In this document: positions 10,520-21,356 of the stretch, in pieces
Position numbering within the stretch: position 1 is the stretch's first letter
Layout of the letters: each line of letters begins with the position of its first letter
NCBI GenBank assembly: GCA_000827205.1
Contig: KN832570.1
Span: forward strand, 154,879-218,878
Reading direction: 5' to 3'
Source: Plicaturopsis crispa FD-325 SS-3
Taxonomy: Eukaryota > Basidiomycota > Agaricomycetes > Amylocorticiales > Amylocorticiaceae
Length of the DNA: 64,000 nt
Notes under the pieces: model-generated
The model's input: only the letters and a program-made list of their open reading frames with translations
Told to the model about the DNA's origin: nothing
The model's database searches: none
Position numbers and translations under genes: made by a program

Positions 10520-11836
10520 CTAAACATCATCCGCATGGTGTATCTTGAGTATGCCGCGCGCCAGGCATTTGGGAAAGCAGCGCTTGATAAACGCGACTCT
10601 CTCCGTATTATCCCACGAAACACGCGGAACTCGTACGACCAGCGCCTGGAACCTCGGAGATCGCAGATGTACGTCGGCCGCCGCCTCGTCGACGTCGCGC
10701 CAGCGAAGCGGGTCCGCGCCCTCCGCGCCTAGGAGGAGCAGCCCAAAGCGGATCTGCTCGACGTGCGGGCGATGTATTCGGGCGAGTCATCGTCGACGTG
10801 CACGACGCCGCCGAAGTCCAGGATGCGGAGCTTGGTGTTGTGCGAGAGGGAGAGATCGCAGACCTCATTTGGAGGGGGTATGACAACGAGGTGCTCGAGA
10901 GACGTACCGAGGGCCGCAATGAACGAGCGTACCTGGGCTACGTGGGCTCCGTCGGCGGAGAGGTCGACGCGGAAGTCGGTAACGCATGGACTAGGGTGCG
11001 AGAGGACCCACTGGAGGATAGCCACGCTCGTGGTACAAGCAGGCAGCTGCAGGACGCGCAAGGCCGGGCGAAACGAGGGTAACCTTACCCTCTCTAATCG
11101 TTGCTGGAGGGAGAGAGTCGAGGTTGACGCAGCAGAGTAGTCCCAAATATGGACGTAGCCAATGCACAAGGCGTCGAGCAAAGGAAAGCCTTCGATTAAC
11201 GCTAGAAGTTCTGTTCCACACGAGACGTAGTCGAGACGAAGGACGTGCACGGTGCGGGCGAAGTGGGAGGTGAAGGCGGGTAGTAGAGGGGACCTGAATC
11301 CTATCGCGCCAAAATCGAGGCGACGAACATTCCGAAGCTTTCGGAGTCGAAGCACCAGTGCGTCGTCTCGCAAGGTCCCAGAGATTGAGTAGAATCGGAG
11401 GTAGCGCATATTACGTGACAAGTTGCAATGGGGGGAGCCTAGGAGTTCTACGAGTGTCTTGATACCTTTGCTATTCAGCGAGAGGTCGCATTCTAGGTCA
11501 CGATATGTCGAGATCCCGTCTGCAATCGCACCACCAAACATCATGAACTGGCTAGCAGAAACCCATGCTTTACACACAGCGGCGCAGCTTGCGAGGGTGC
11601 TCCTGTCGTTACCCACAAATGCAATGATCATATCAGTGATTTCGGGGGGAAGACGTGCGTTGACGCTCGTGATCGTGTTGGACGGCGGCGGACCCTTGGG
11701 ATACCGCACCAGCAGCGCATTGATAATGTCCTGAGATTTGGCCCTGACGTTAATATCTTCACGCTGAAATATTCAGCTCAGTGCATAGGCTTTGAAAGAG
11801 GTCAGACGAGATCGAGTGGCGCACCGTTGCGACCAT
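10520..11836 (-). pseudogene. F-box protein gene, copy B1, probably frameshifted
   Basis: Codes for a relative of the neighbouring F-box proteins. The F-box is RLPPEITDMIIAFV then CAAVCKAWVSAS. The main frame runs to a stop at 10729, but the expected C-terminus continues in another frame to a stop at 10520: VEQIRFGLLLLGAEGADP, FQALVVRVPR, then LARGILKIHHADDV, matching VEHIGFG, IVVSVPES and VRGLLRI of the gene at 13966. The switch lies near 10765-10785, where residues corresponding to the paralogue's LSSITS are missing, so an out-of-frame deletion is likely. A 53-nt intron with a weak GTCGTG donor could also restore the frame but has no counterpart in paralogues. There is no in-frame ATG directly before the F-box. 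A 12-nt first exon at 11825-11836 joined over a 61-nt intron (11764-11824) would supply one. Confidence 0.65.
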
Positions 11837-12557
11837 TTGTAGTTCCCAGCGGCGCAGCTGCTCTAAATAAGCGTGGTATATTGTGGGAGATGACATTTGC
11901 CTCTCTGGAACTAGAATGATTAGAGATACAGTTTTACGAGATATGTTGTCCCATTGCTCAGAGGCGACCCGGACAGCTTGGCGAAAAGTGCGCTTACTTT
12001 GGCCTTATATTGACAAGAAATTTACAAGCAGCAGGGAAGCCGTCAACATATGCCTAAAAAGAGTATGTAGTCCAGTTAGTGTCGTCTTTCTCTTTGAGAT
12101 GGGCAGGAATGTGTGAGAATGTATATGTGAATAAGACGAGGAGACAGATGAAAGGAGGATGAAAGGAGGACGCGTCTGTGGCGGGAAGACCACGATTAGT
12201 ATTTGCGTCTGTTTACCAACGCCATCTAATTCGACTCAACGCCGGTGAGCATTGGGTCAAACTTGAACTTCATCATCGACAGCAAATCGACCATATCAGC
12301 ACTTGAAACGGCTAGCTTGGATGAACTGTGCTTCGAATCAGTCCCAAAACGCTCCGAAGGCCTCTCAAAGTACTTACACACGGTTGTCTGCCTTTGGCCA
12401 CCGGTTTCAAGCCACACGAGTGGCGTCGCGCATCGACACGTACCGTGCACGTAGGAATTGATTTGTCCCACAAAAGAAAGGACTTTCATACATTCCAAAT
12501 CAATGCAAGTCTCCTTTTTCAGCGACACTCGTTACGGTATACTAACGACGTGGCAGA
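11837..12557. other. Divergent intergenic region between F-box genes
   Basis: Upstream of both the B1 and A2 F-box genes. A CTAAC branch-like site followed by a CAG acceptor lies directly before the ATG at 12558, suggesting a leader intron. Nothing else was recognised. Confidence 0.5.
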
Positions 12558-13802
12558 ATGCAGCGGCTTCCACCCGAGCTCAAGGGGATAGTTGTCGATT
12601 GTCTTCGTGACGATCGAAAGGCCCTTCTTGCATGTGCCGCCACTTCTAATGATTGGGTTGCGCTCAGTCGCTCCGCGCTGTTTTCTTCTCAAGGACGGTT
12701 CGAATCAATCCCTTCGGGTGACCCTCGTATCATCAACCAGCGGTCTATCCAGGCCTTCGTGAGGCTTCTGAAGTCACCCGATTGCACCCTGATCTCTACT
12801 GTCCACTGTCTGTACCTCGAAGATCCGTCTGAAGGGTCGACGGTTGTTTCCGACGAACTACCCGCCCTCGCCCGTCTTCGTTCCGTCCAACGCCTCTCCT
12901 TCAAATCAACCGACTTTGGAAGACTTTCATCGCGAGCATGGAGGGTTCTTACTTCCCATTTTGCGAATACTGTACGGGACCTTCGTTTGGATTTTATCCT
13001 GTTCGAGAATTCTGTCTGGCAGATATCCGACCTGGTACAGCCCTTTCGCTCGCTCGAAACGCTCTCTATGCTTCATGCAACATCGAGGGTGACACCGCAC
13101 AAGCGTCCTTCGTCTCCCGCGTTGCATACGGTCAACATCTACGGTGATGTTACTTCGGACGTTTTGCACTGGCTCGAAATTCTGTCCGCGCCTCGCCTTC
13201 ACACAATCACCTTCACTGCGACGCCACTTTCCCGAGTCTTCCCGTTCTTGAAGAGGCTGCCGCTTTCTCTGACGCGCCTCGATGTTCTGAACGGAATCAT
13301 GGGTCGAGCCAAAAGTGAAGTCTCTATGCGGGATCTCGACTTGTCGTGCCATCAAAATCTACGCGTGCTAGATATAGGTGACTTCACCCTGGGTGCGGCC
13401 GACCGCGCATTGCGACTTATTATCGCAACACACGCGGGAGGAGACGTCCACTTCATCCCGTCCATCCTTGCCCGAGTTGCGTCCTCGCATTTGGAAGAAG
13501 TACGCTTCGGCCTCATACCCGGTAAACGCCCTCGTAATGGAGACCCCCCGCCCGATTTCATTTGGAACGACAATGACGAGGACCACACTGCCGACGAGAT
13601 AAATGATATCCTCGCGTGTCCACAATTTGCCAAGCTGAAGGCTGTCGTTGTGCGGGTTCCCCATGCTACCCCCGAGCGTATAGAGTATATCAGGCAGCGG
13701 CTTCCTGACTGCCGTGACCGAGAGATTCTCAGAGTCGAGGAGATCGGACGAAGGGAGGATTTTCCGCGTATGGCTTTCGTTATTCGGAGGTCTTTGTTGT
13801 AA
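12558..13802 (+). CDS. F-box domain protein, copy A2
   Basis: Intronless, 414 residues. The F-box occupies about residues 3-40 (QRLPPELKGIVVDCLRDD, ACAATSNDWVALSR). Long stretches align without gaps to the gene at 8647: DPRIINQRSIQAFVRLL, VQRLSFKSTDFG, SRAWRVLTSHFANTVRDL and LEEVRFGLIPG. The two are therefore local duplicates about 3.9 kb apart. The C-terminal end (EEIGRREDFPRMAFVIRR) has diverged. A role as an SCF substrate receptor is inferred from the F-box alone. It converges on the B2 gene at 13966 with only about 160 bp between stops. Confidence 0.85.
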   Translation: MQRLPPELKGIVVDCLRDDRKALLACAATSNDWVALSRSALFSSQGRFESIPSGDPRIINQRSIQAFVRLLKSPDCTLISTVHCLYLEDPSEGSTVVSDELPALARLRSVQRLSFKSTDFGRLSSRAWRVLTSHFANTVRDLRLDFILFENSVWQISDLVQPFRSLETLSMLHATSRVTPHKRPSSPALHTVNIYGDVTSDVLHWLEILSAPRLHTITFTATPLSRVFPFLKRLPLSLTRLDVLNGIMGRAKSEVSMRDLDLSCHQNLRVLDIGDFTLGAADRALRLIIATHAGGDVHFIPSILARVASSHLEEVRFGLIPGKRPRNGDPPPDFIWNDNDEDHTADEINDILACPQFAKLKAVVVRVPHATPERIEYIRQRLPDCRDREILRVEEIGRREDFPRMAFVIRRSLL

Positions 13803-13965
13803 GACGCCTATCAATTACCTATACAGGATTAGATTCCAGAGAACGGTGCCATGTAGTACTGTCGGTGCGAACGAGGGCAGCATCAACATTTAGTTCTAGT
13901 AGAAATGCGTACAGCGATGAGTATGAGTTTACAGGCGATGCAAAATAACAGTAAATGCAGGCCTC

Positions 13966-15150
13966 TCACGCATCCAAGGCTCGCGCTGGAATTGCGCGTA
14001 TCCTGAGCAACCCACGCACCTCGCAGTCTGCGAGGTTGTCTCGAAGATACGGGAGATCGCTCTCAGGTACGCTGACCACTATCTCTTCGAGACGGGCGAA
14101 CCGGGGACCTGCTAAGATCTGCCAAATGAGGGCCGCACTTCCCCACCAGTCGCGAGCCGAGTTCGAGATGCCGAATCCGATGTGCTCGACGTGAGTAGAA
14201 GTGATGCTGGAGAGAACGACAGGAAGACCATCACGGTCTAATGCCCCATGTCGTAGATACACGCAACCGAGGTCTAAGATTCGGAGGTTCGTGTTGCTGG
14301 AAAGATCGAGGGACTGGCTGTCTTCGAGGTCTACACGCCAATCCTTCCGGGTGATCTCAAGGCGTCGCAAGGAAGCACCTAGGTTTTTCACGAAAGCAAA
14401 CACGTAATGGTCCATTGGGCTGTACCCGCCGCCGAGCGGGATGGCGAGATTCTGTAGAAGGGGCGGCGGGTAGTGGTGCAGCCAGCGGATAATCGTGTCA
14501 GCGATGAACTGGTCATACTTTGGCAAGTTGAGCGTAAGCAGAGATCGGAGGAATGCACGAGCAGAGACGGAGGTGATGTGGCTGTCGAGTCCTATGAAGG
14601 TGGTCATTTTAGTGAGACACAGGACCTGCAGCGCTGGGTATGCCGATATAAGTCCGAGCATTTGATCCAGGTTTGCGAAGGATACCAAATGGAGTCGCAG
14701 ATCGCGCAATTGCAGGCTAATCGAGGACGTCAAACCCTGCCAATCCTCATCGGAAATATCCGAGAAGTCGTCGAAGAGGATATCGAGGCGTCGAAGGGAG
14801 CGAAGAGTAGACAGTTTCAGCAGGATACTCCTAGCCGCATGGAAGGGACTTGAACGTGGGAACGCAGCCTTCCGCTTGGTGGAGGCAAATCGAAGGAATG
14901 AAAGAGTTGATTTGAACGAGCAATGTGGAGAGTCCAGCAGAGCGCTGAAAACCGCGGCATTAGACTCCGTAACGGTGGAAGGCCTGGAGCTGTATAATGC
15001 AGGTACGCGGGGGTTCTGGTCGCTGAAGAGGAGGTGGCGGCTCGCAGGTATCCAGGACCTGCAGACCGCGCCACATGAAGCCAGCGCATGTGGGTCGTCC
15101 CACAGATACCCGATGACTATATCGCAAAGCTCTGACGGTAATCGTGACAT
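13966..15150 (-). CDS. F-box domain protein, copy B2
   Basis: Intronless, 394 residues, starting MSRLPSELCDIVIGYLWDD; the F-box continues ASCGAVCRSWIPASRHLLFS. The leucine-rich remainder has the family landmarks NTNLRILDLGCVYL, VEHIGFGISN, FARLEEIVVSVPES and CEVRGLLRI. It is intact where the B1 gene is broken, and serves as the reference for that call. Similarity to B1 is lower than between A1 and A2, so the B pair is older or evolves faster. The molecular target is unknown. Confidence 0.85.
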   Translation of the reverse strand: MSRLPSELCDIVIGYLWDDPHALASCGAVCRSWIPASRHLLFSDQNPRVPALYSSRPSTVTESNAAVFSALLDSPHCSFKSTLSFLRFASTKRKAAFPRSSPFHAARSILLKLSTLRSLRRLDILFDDFSDISDEDWQGLTSSISLQLRDLRLHLVSFANLDQMLGLISAYPALQVLCLTKMTTFIGLDSHITSVSARAFLRSLLTLNLPKYDQFIADTIIRWLHHYPPPLLQNLAIPLGGGYSPMDHYVFAFVKNLGASLRRLEITRKDWRVDLEDSQSLDLSSNTNLRILDLGCVYLRHGALDRDGLPVVLSSITSTHVEHIGFGISNSARDWWGSAALIWQILAGPRFARLEEIVVSVPESDLPYLRDNLADCEVRGLLRIRAIPARALDA

Positions 15151-16456
15151 CCTGAAAGGAGGACGCCCCCGGCCATGCTGTCAGTATAACCCTAAGGGCG
15201 GTCAAGCAATGGGGATCTGACCTGGCTTCAGGCTGGACGTAGGAGGATTTATGGGTCTCATGTCGGCTCATTCCGATCGCGAGTCTAGCGGCACTCGCAG
15301 TGCAGCCACACTACGTAGCTACTACGTCTCTAAGCAAAGGACAAAGAGTGGCTCCGCAGCTGAACATTTTGTGAGACTCGTGTCAGTCCCAGTCTTCGTA
15401 TCGTCGAGGATAAAGATGATTGGACGTACATGAATAACTGCACCCTAGAGGATTGGGCTATGCACTGTAGCCCCCGGCGGCGCAATGAGTCCAAGGAAGA
15501 GGTATACAAGTGTTTGTCGTCAAAGTGTCGTTGGTACTAGTACTATCTAAGCAAGTAGATGGTAGAACGTTAGCTTGAAAGTGATTGGGACTGGATTGGG
15601 AGCCACCGATGTGATCGAGTCCGCTTTAGGGTTAGGGTTTGTGGTACTTGAGTAAGTACAGACTTAAAGTAGCGACATCGAGCCCAGGAAACTTGCGAGG
15701 CATGTGCTGGTACTATGTTTCGGGACTTCTGTAGAAATATGCTGAGGACAGACCGAGCGGTCAAAATTCGATGGTTGAACGTTGAACATATTGTGTCAGC
15801 CAATGCAATTTATTAGATGCAAAGAATGCCACGAGCGCTAGAAATAAGGAGACACTCCATGATATAACTCACGACCTCCGCTCAACGGTACTCGCACGGG
15901 AACAGACTTCAGCCGGTCCCTTGAGGCATCGCCAGCACGTCTGCCGTCGATTGAGTACCACGCCAGCGGATGGTATAACGCTATCCGTGCACTCCAGGCG
16001 ATCCTGACATAGCGGTCGGAGAACACGCCGGATCGGATTCTCTCGAGACGCGCCGAGGGAGTGTTCAGTCGGCCGATAGTCTGCGGCGTAGGCAGAATAC
16101 GATCCGGCTCACCGACGGCGAGTTCGTTACCACCTACTGAGCGAGGATCGAGCTCCAACAGGCACTGAACCTGTCTAGGCATGGTTAGGGTACGCATAGA
16201 AATCTAGTACGGATAGAGCTTACTATAAAGATAGGCCTGTGTGGACCATCGAGCAATCCTCGTGCTCAGTGATGAGCGGGGATAGATACTTTACTGAGGT
16301 GTACTGTCATAGATGGCCTGCGGATAGAAGCCTGGGCGGCCTCCAGTCTTTTCCCAGTTGTCTTATCGACATACGATAGAATGCGCTTCAGACATCCGTA
16401 GTATGCAGTGTTAATAAAGGCCCAGCATTTTGTCTATTTACTTACAGACTTTTTTT
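15151..16456. other. Intergenic region with short telomere-like motif
   Basis: Holds two TTAGGG units at 15626-15637. A minus-strand ATG frame at 15838-16197 (119 residues) matches no family I know and has no neighbouring exon, so I do not call it a gene. The rest shows nothing. Confidence 0.45.
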
Positions 16457-17078
16457 CTAGTCGGCATCCTCCTTGACTATCCACTTCCCAGTCGCGTCCT
16501 GCGTCAGCTCCAGCTTCCATTTCTGTTTGTCCATCCACTGATCGTGTAAAAATCCATCGTACCACTGTATGTGCACATCTCCGTCGATGTCGAAGAAATA
16601 TCCGGCAACTCGTGGATCGGGCCCCAGATATTCGTGCCTACCTCCAGTGCTTCAGCTCCTCGCACAGACACACAGAAATAACTGAAACTCACCGCCTAGA
16701 AACAACGCGATCAGCGTGGACATAGTTGACCCATTCTTCGCCAGCTTTCTCCTCCGCCTGTTCTGCGTAATGTCGGTATACGACCTGGTTGAGATCGACA
16801 CCCTCTCGGACGGGTTTGATATCCACCCCTATGCGCGCCAGATATGTCCGGGGAAGGTGGATTCGAGTACGCGAGTTCGCAATGCGCTTGTCAATCGGCC
16901 ATCGATGGACTTGCCAAGCTGACGCGCGACGGATGTCGAGGAGAGACTTGAACGCCTTGGCTTTCGCTGCCTCGCGCGCCGTGGCCTCTTCGCGTAGCTC
17001 TGCGTCGGATTTGACGGGTGGTTTAGGTAAAGGAGGGAGGGGGTCGTCGCGAGGCTCGTCTTTGGGCCTCTTTGCCAT
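16457..17078 (-). CDS. Hypothetical protein, two exons
   Basis: Product of about 189 residues; I do not recognise the family. Exon 1 gives a Pro/Lys-rich start (MAKRPKDEPRDDPLPPLPKP), an Ala/Glu-rich helix and a basic segment with HRWPIDKRIANSRTRIHLP. A 55-nt intron (16638-16692, GTGAGT...TAG) joins it in frame to exon 2, which reads HEYLGPDPRVAGYFF, DIDGDVHIQWYDGFLHDQW, and ends IVKEDAD. The Trp/Asp-rich exon 2 looks like the conserved core. The splice keeps the frame and the stop at 16457 is downstream of the open intron frame. It is divergent from the F-box gene at 17263 with 184 bp between starts. No signal peptide or membrane segment is evident. Confidence 0.65.
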
Positions 17079-17262
17079 CGTCGACGAGCAGGAAAGAGAT
17101 AAATAAATAAATAGCCCCTGAGTCTGCTGAAGTCAACGCCGCACAAGCCTCGCGCTCGAAGACTTGAACTTGCTTGCAACTTATACTCATCGGTTTGAAC
17201 AGGTTCTGAGATTTGGTGCCCTCAATCTACTCGAGACCTACTGGTGCTTGCTTTACTCTGCC

Positions 17263-18847
17263 ATGGCAGAGCGACGAAAAGACGTTGATCTCCCCGCTGA
17301 AATTTGGACGCAGGTGTTCGATATCGCGGCCGATGAAGGTATCATCTTCGACCATGCTTTGCCAACGGTGATGGCAAAAAGCGCGTGGTTCAAGAGTATT
17401 TACGGTGAATGGACCTTGCGCACATCCCAGGAGTCGTTAAATCTCATCCAGAGGCGAAGTTATGCCACAAAAAAGGTGTGTGTCCATCAATAATATGGCA
17501 GCTCGCGACTCATCCCTGGACAAGGCGATCATTTCGACGTGCAAGTCGTGGCGGCGATACGGATCTGAGTTCCTCTTCCGCTGCCTTTTCTTCGACGACC
17601 CTACAAAGCTTCGCAGCCTCGCAGCCATTCTCGAAAGCGAGCCTACGCTAGGCTGGTGGACGAGACGCATCCATATCACGCGGTACTATGCAGGGCGCGA
17701 GACGACCATGGAGGACATGGAAAGCGCGCTCATATCGATTATCAGCCATTGCCCGAACCTTGAAATCTTTATAGTCGACTGGCCAATGGGAAGCGCTTTT
17801 GGCGTCATCGCAGACGCGCTCTGCACGCACGCACGCCGTTCTCTCAGCGCTGTGTCCTGGTACGCGCCAGCTGAAGCCCTTCCCAAGGTCATCTGGGCGC
17901 TCGACTCGCTACCGAATTTACAGTCGATTCATCTGAACGTGCAGGCGCCGCAGGACGAGACAATCCACCTTGGCGCTGCGGAAGATATATGCCTGTCCCT
18001 TCCAAATTTGCAACAAATTTCCCTGCACGGTTTCTTCCAGGAGTTCCTTGAGCAAGCGACGGGGTGGAACCTTCCGTCCCTCCGCAGCCTCTCCTTTGAC
18101 TTCGGTAACCATCGCCACGATATTCCCGACCTGCTCGAGTTTCTCCTGCGTCACGGCTCCGAGCTCACATTCCTCGACTTGAACTGCATCCCTACCCTCG
18201 ACGTCGCGAAAATCCTTGACATCTGCCCCGCGCTCACCACATTCACATTCAACGCCGACTGGCGCCTCCCAGTCCCAGACACAGGTGACGGAGCCGCCAG
18301 CCTCATCGCGAACCGCCCGCACGAAAACATCACGCACATCGGCTGCCACGGCCTGCTCTATGCGTTCGGCGTTGGATACGCCGCCGCATACGCCTCCGCC
18401 GACCCACTCCGGAACCACCTCATCACGCGCACGAACGAGCGCAATTTCGCTGCCCTCACCCGCGCGAACTTCCCAGCGCTCAAGTGCGTGCGCGCGCTGA
18501 GCCGCACGCTGCTACGCGATCTGAACGCGGCGGACGGGCCGGACGAGAAGGCATATCCGCGCTGGGAGAAGTGGTGGGAGCAGTGCGCGCGGCAGCGGAT
18601 CAGGTTCGAGGACTGTACGGGTGCGGAGTTGGGGAACTTGCCGCAGGATGAGGAGAGCGACGAGAGCGACGAGGAGGAAGACGAAGAAGAGGAAGAAGAA
18701 GAGGAAAGCGGGGAATGGGAGGAGGGGCCGGGTATGGGTGGACAGGTTGGGGAGCTGCGGCAGCTGCTGGAGGAATGCAGGAAAATGTCGGCTGATCGTG
18801 AAGAGCCCATGTTCACGTCGGACATGGGTTGGCAAGGAACACTATAG
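17263..18847 (+). CDS. F-box domain protein with acidic C-terminus
   Basis: Exon 1 encodes MAERRKDVDLPAEIWTQVFD, an F-box start, through RRSYATKK. A 49-nt intron (17476-17524) joins it to AIISTCKSWRRYGSEFLFRC, so the F-box spans the junction; this splice restores one frame to the end. The body contains leucine-rich segments (HCPNLEIFIVDWP, LPNLQQISLHGFF, LTFLDLNCIPTLDVAKIL). The tail has a run of about 25 mostly Glu/Asp residues followed by a short coiled-coil-like piece (VGELRQLLEECRKM). About 510 residues in all. It is not closely related to the four F-box genes at 8.6-15.2 kb. An SCF receptor role is inferred. Confidence 0.8.
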
Positions 18848-19101
18848 GTATTCCAAACACCCACAATGGCAAGAGTATGATTTCTCACCCGATGTACATG
18901 TAGTCATTTCACTGTAACGCCAGCTCAATGTTTTTGAGAAGTCTAGTGCTTATGCACAACATGCAGCAGTCCTAACCAAGTCAATATCGACCGGTGAGTC
19001 TACGAAGTATCGGTCTGCGGAATTATCCTGCGCTGTCGTGCATATCACTGATCCACTATACTCGTACTACGCAGGCCCAAGTGCAAGTCGTGCGATAGCC
19101 A

Positions 19102-20957
19102 TCAGCGCTTGTATTGACTGTTCAGGACGACCCTCGCTCTCGTTTCCCCGTCTTCCAATCTGATCCACGTCTCCAAGCCGTCGCTTGGTTTGGGCGACGA
19201 AAACACGATGTTTCGGACGCCGTGGCCCCAGCCCGCGCTGCTGTAGCCGCCATATCTGCGGTGGAAACGAGGTTGAATCGGGCGTAGAGTATAGCCACGC
19301 AGAAGATTGCTTACCCTGAATGTTTATCGAAACAAAATATGACGTCCTTGGTGGGCTCGCGGGCGCACCATTCATTTCCATGGTCTAAAACGCGGTACGG
19401 CAATAAGTTGTGTGTGGTGAGACACAAGGATGGATGGATTCGTATGGTGCTTACCGTGACCAGAAATGACAGCATGCAAATTGACGATGTTAGCGTTAAG
19501 TGCATCCCAGAACGGCTGGTCGTTTCCGAGAGTGGATGGGTCCTCAGTTGCCTGAGAGGATCCCGAGCCCAGCTCGTCGGCTACAAGAAAACCTGAGAAC
19601 GAGGGCTACGATCGTACATAGGAGCGAGGCTTACCATTCAAGCCCGGGTTCTCTGTGCTGTTCAGAGTAGCCTGTACGGCTTGAATTGCATGACTTGATT
19701 TGAGTGGTCAGTATCTTTGTACACCAGCAAATTGCCGGAACAGTTACGGAGGTATGTGAACGAAGGCAAGGGCACCTCTGTCTTCAGCCGGGCCCCAGGC
19801 CGTGTTCATAGCGGCTGTTTCTGTCTCGATCCATCCTGCCACGGTCGAGTCTACCCAATCGGGGACGGGCGTAGAGTTCTTCCCCGGTGACCATCCGCCT
19901 CGGGAGTCGAAAAACCACAGCACAAAGGCGGGAGAGTTATCTGTGCGTAGCCTTTAACTTCATGCAGCATCTTAAACGACGAGCGTTTGCGCGTACGCAC
20001 CTGATACTTTGTTGTATACCTGTAGACACGAAATTGGCTGCTATTTTACGTTGGGGCAGGAATTCTGGCGAGCATCTTACCGGAACCCAATACGTGCCAG
20101 GGCCTTCTTCGCCTCCGATACCGGGCGGGGCAGTGCGGGTGTAGCTGAGCGGCGCGTCACGCTGCTCGCGGCGTATTTCTTCCAGGTGCGTGATGTTGGG
20201 TTCGTTGTCGTGATTCTATAGAATCCCGAGTCAGTAGGGATGATTCAGGTCACAGGTTTCCGGATGACTGACTTACCCCGTGAGTGGAGGAGAAAGGAAT
20301 TTTGGCTTCCACCAAGGGAGCCACGATCTCGTCAATCAATGAGGTCGAGTTCTCTCTGAACGTGTCTATGGTACCATCGTCATTGACGCGAAGTCGAAAG
20401 GGAATAAAGCAGCGTACTCTCTCCGGTGATGAGATCACCGTTCAACACTCTAGTCGTGGACGAAGTAGTAAACCGTGAACCAGACGCGCAGTATCATAGT
20501 TAAATGGCAACACATACACATAGTCAGGCTTCTCGTCGCCGAGAACCGTTCTCATCAACCGCGTGCTGTTCACGTCCTGTTGCGGACCCCAGTCGTCCCA
20601 CGGATTTTCACCGTAGTGCAAATCCGAGAACACGGTCAGTTTGAACGTCCCGTCCGGGCGGAATGTGAGGCGAGGTTTGTTAGGGTATGGATTAAGGTCC
20701 CCAGCGTCCCCTGAGAGGAGGTGCTCTAGAGAACAGAAAGATTAGCAAGCTGCCGCGAGCATATCTCAGTAACGACACTAGCATTATGAGTTATGCTGAA
20801 CCACCTGGTAGGTAAAGCCAGCAGGCTACACGGAGTCGACAAAAGACATGGACGTACGAGAGACTGCAACCGGTGTCGCTTTAACCGTGATCACGATAGT
20901 GATAGCAGCATAGCACAAGCTCGCTAATGAGAATATGCTTTTGAAGCTGGACATCAT
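19102..20957 (-). CDS. Secreted metallophosphoesterase, Dcr2-like
   Basis: Calcineurin-like phosphatase of the family that includes yeast Dcr2 and plant purple acid phosphatase 28-like enzymes. All metal-binding motifs can be read: FSDLHYGENPWDDWGPQQD (D-x-H), VLNGDLITGENTF (GD), HGNHDNEP (GNHD, split by an intron after HG), and VISGHDHGNEWCAR with GGYSSAGWGHGVRN following. The first exon encodes a hydrophobic leader (FSLASLCYAAITIVITVKA) consistent with secretion or membrane anchoring. At least five introns; the GD motif is also interrupted by one (donor GT|GTATGT). The product ends LNSQYKR. Two adjacent ATGs (20957 and 20954) could start it. The substrate is unknown; in yeast Dcr2 acts on phosphoproteins in cell-cycle entry and the unfolded-protein response. 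Confidence 0.85.
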
Positions 20958-21356
20958 TAGTAGACTACAAAGCACCAAAAGTTCAATGAGGAAGGATGAG
21001 GGTCAAAGGGAGCAGACCTCGAGAAGAACGGTTGTCGTGCAAGGTCATTATACAAGAGAACTTCAATTGAGCACGTACAGCACGTTCGTCGACGTCGTGC
21101 GCATGAGGCTCCATAGAGAAAAGAAGTAAGAAGGTAGTGGCGGCCAAAATTACACCTACATCTTCCGATTAGTACACCTGATATAGATCTCAACATGGGC
21201 AGATCATGAAGCTGGCAAAAACAGCGCTACCTCGAACGTCCAGTACTGCATCCCCCACAATGTTGGTGTCGCAAAGCTATGGCTAGTATCATTTCGGTGA
21301 AAACGACCATCAATATTTCTCCAAATTTGAACAGACGTCGGCGCCAGTTCCATTAT
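20958..21356. other. Promoter region of phosphatase / 3' flank of permease
   Basis: About 400 bp without a gene. Nothing specific was recognised. Confidence 0.5.

Noticed and set aside
15838-16197. 119-residue minus-strand frame
   Set aside because: No recognisable motif and no adjoining exon.
17462-17524. Reading the 17263 F-box gene as a separate 461-residue protein starting at 17462
   Set aside because: The F-box begins in the upstream exon, and a 49-nt intron joins both parts in frame with conserved spacing.
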